A DNA stretch of 7,406 bases. Origin: Thermoplasmata archaeon (GTDB lineage Archaea; Thermoplasmatota; Thermoplasmata; Thermoplasmatales; Thermoplasmataceae). The stretch's first letter is position 1; each line of letters starts with the position of its first letter. The notes below the pieces were generated by a model, which ran no database searches, had not been told where the DNA came from, and saw only the letters and a program-made list of their open reading frames with translations. Made by a program: the position numbers and the translations under genes. Shown here in pieces: positions 6,413-7,406 of the stretch. The DNA is taken from positions 1 through 7,406 of the forward strand of contig JAJZYV010000081.1 in NCBI GenBank assembly GCA_021797955.1, written 5' to 3'.

Positions 6413-7180
6413 ATGAAGGACATTTCAATAATAGGAATACAGCTACCCGTTGTGCAGATTGATGATGCCTTAAATCTTCTTGAGGATGCCTTGCAGAAGG
6501 TTGTGAAACTAGAAAATAAGGTTGTAGTATTTCCAGAACGCTGGATTTCTAATACCATAACTAATGAAAACGAAAAATTTTCCTTAATTATAGAAAGATT
6601 GCTACAGATATCCAAAGACAATAAATTATGCATCGTTCCAGGATCATTCCTCGTTGAAAGTGAGAATAAAATCACAAACCGTTCTCCATTCATTCTTGAC
6701 GGAAAAATCATGGGATGGCAGGAGAAAATATCACCGTTCCTCAATGAAAGGTTGAGAGTTACTGGTGGGAAACAGATAAATGTCTTCCAGTTTAATGAGA
6801 TAAAGATAGGAATAGCAATATGTTATGATATCGACTTTCCTTACTACTCAAGAATATTGGCTCATAAAGGGTGTGACCTAATAATAAATCCAGCTCTCAT
6901 TGTTGAAAATTTTCATGATATGTGGCATCTATATGTTAAAGCAAGGTCTTTGGAGAACAGAATTGGAATTATATCTGTGAATTCCTCCTCGGAAGTATTC
7001 ATGGGGGAATCAATTGCCTCCTTTCCATTTCCATATAAGTTTGGAGCAAAGCTCAGCACAACTACTGCAACCCAATCCTCAAACCTAATTGTGGAATTTG
7101 ACTGGAAACAAGTCCGGGAAATGAGAAAAAAGAGGTTAGAAGACGACCCGGGTTCTTATGATTTATTTATAAAAAAGTAA
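6413..7180 (+). CDS. Nitrilase-superfamily carbon-nitrogen hydrolase (amidase), substrate unknown
   Basis: A 255-residue single-domain member of the nitrilase superfamily, which cleaves amides or other non-peptide C-N bonds through a Glu-Lys-Cys catalytic triad. All three residues are visible: E42 in VVVFPERW, K105 in WQEKISPF (with the supporting E112 of FLNER), and C137 in IAICYDIDFP. The later YVKARSLENRIGIISVN block (174-190) matches the conserved RA-EN region of the family. Length is typical for free-standing amidases (about 250-300). No signal peptide or membrane segment is seen, so it is probably cytosolic. It follows coaBC by two bases and is surely co-transcribed with it and the thioesterase. 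Candidate roles include a pantetheine- or CoA-related amidase, a beta-ureidopropionase-like enzyme making beta-alanine, an omega-amidase, or a metabolite-repair amidase. The sequence does not decide between these. Confidence 0.9.
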   Translation: MKDISIIGIQLPVVQIDDALNLLEDALQKVVKLENKVVVFPERWISNTITNENEKFSLIIERLLQISKDNKLCIVPGSFLVESENKITNRSPFILDGKIMGWQEKISPFLNERLRVTGGKQINVFQFNEIKIGIAICYDIDFPYYSRILAHKGCDLIINPALIVENFHDMWHLYVKARSLENRIGIISVNSSSEVFMGESIASFPFPYKFGAKLSTTTATQSSNLIVEFDWKQVREMRKKRLEDDPGSYDLFIKK

Positions 7181-7196
7181 GATATTAAAGTGGAAA

Positions 7197-7222
7197 ATCA
7201 ATTTTTCATTTCTCAAATTGAT
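7197..7222 (+). terminator. Possible terminator of the thioesterase-coaBC-nitrilase operon
   Basis: A perfect 8-bp inverted repeat, ATCAATTT (7197-7204) and AAATTGAT (7215-7222), has a 10-base loop and includes a run of five T at 7202-7206, starting 22 bases after the nitrilase stop. The stem is AT-rich and weak. In archaea the T-run is probably the effective part. Confidence 0.35.
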
Positions 7223-7287
7223 ATCTTGGCCTTTTCAAGGTCCTGAATATTAATTTAGAATAAAAGTGAGTCCATAAAGTAAAATTG

Positions 7288-7406
7288 TTATGAGAATAAA
7301 GGAACCAAGAACTCACTTATACTTGTACAAACTTCTTCATAGTGGCTATAATGAATATTGTGCCCCCCGCCATCAATAATATGCATTTTGGCATTTTTGA
7401 TTTCCT
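7288..7406 (-). CDS. Alpha/beta-hydrolase, C-terminal 38 residues only
   Basis: Partial gene entering from the right edge on the minus strand and ending at a TAA (7288-7290). The fragment includes IIDGGGHNIHYSHYEEVC followed by ISEFLVP. The GGGHNIHYSHYEEV...I-EFL pattern is the classic end of an alpha/beta-hydrolase, where the His of the GH pair is the catalytic-triad histidine, followed by the last amphipathic helix. The nucleophile and acid lie outside the window, so the enzyme could be an esterase, lipase, epoxide hydrolase-like protein or aminopeptidase. It is convergent with the nitrilase gene. Because it is cut off, the call rests on one short motif. Confidence 0.65.
   Translation of the reverse strand, partial: EIKNAKMHIIDGGGHNIHYSHYEEVCTSISEFLVPLFS

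Noticed and set aside
6385..6744. 119-residue minus-strand frame opposite the nitrilase gene
   Set aside because: Covers the conserved Glu and Lys active-site regions of the sense gene and has no homology or signals of its own.
7351..7406. Open plus-strand frame starting with ATG at the right edge
   Set aside because: The minus-strand frame over the same bases encodes a recognisable alpha/beta-hydrolase tail, whereas this frame has no ribosome-binding site or motif.

Overview
The window looks like chromosomal DNA of a moderately AT-rich archaeon, most likely of the order Thermoplasmatales (the Thermoplasma/Ferroplasma/Cuniculiplasma group). That placement is inferred from gene content: an archaeal-type glycyl-tRNA synthetase with a zinc-ribbon insertion, a geranylgeranyl reductase of the archaeal lipid pathway, an archaeal-type bifunctional CoaBC, and the tail of a short-chain-type L-threonine 3-dehydrogenase as found in Thermoplasma. 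Arginine is mostly encoded by AGA/AGG. Promoters look archaeal, with TATA-like boxes about 25-35 bases upstream of starts, and leaders are short or absent. No tRNA, rRNA, CRISPR array, insertion sequence or phage gene was found.

Layout. (1) Bases 1-156 hold the 3' end of the threonine dehydrogenase gene (+). After a 169-base convergent spacer comes a minus-strand operon read from 2618 down to 326: a four-CBS-domain protein followed by glycyl-tRNA synthetase, overlapping by 14 bases. (2) Divergent from it, a stand-alone geranylgeranyl reductase-family flavoprotein (+, 2735-4183) is probably involved in saturating isoprenoid lipids or a related prenyl compound. (3) Convergent to that and only 18 bases away is a gamma-class carbonic anhydrase-like left-handed beta-helix protein (-, 4202-4726). 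(4) Divergent again, and driven by a good TATA box at 4800-4808, is a tight three-gene operon (+): a PaaI-like hotdog thioesterase, CoaBC (phosphopantothenoylcysteine synthetase/decarboxylase) and a nitrilase-superfamily amidohydrolase. Spacers are 4 and 2 bases. (5) The last 119 bases carry, on the minus strand, the C-terminal tail of an alpha/beta-hydrolase.

How the genes fit together. Most of the window is housekeeping metabolism. The one suggestive theme is coenzyme A: CoaBC makes 4'-phosphopantetheine, its upstream partner is an acyl-CoA thioesterase, and its downstream partner is a C-N hydrolase that could act on a pantetheine-like or beta-alanine-yielding amide. A gamma-carbonic-anhydrase/PaaY-like protein is divergent to them. 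This is a guilt-by-association hypothesis. No clear new defence, mobile or regulatory system is visible here.
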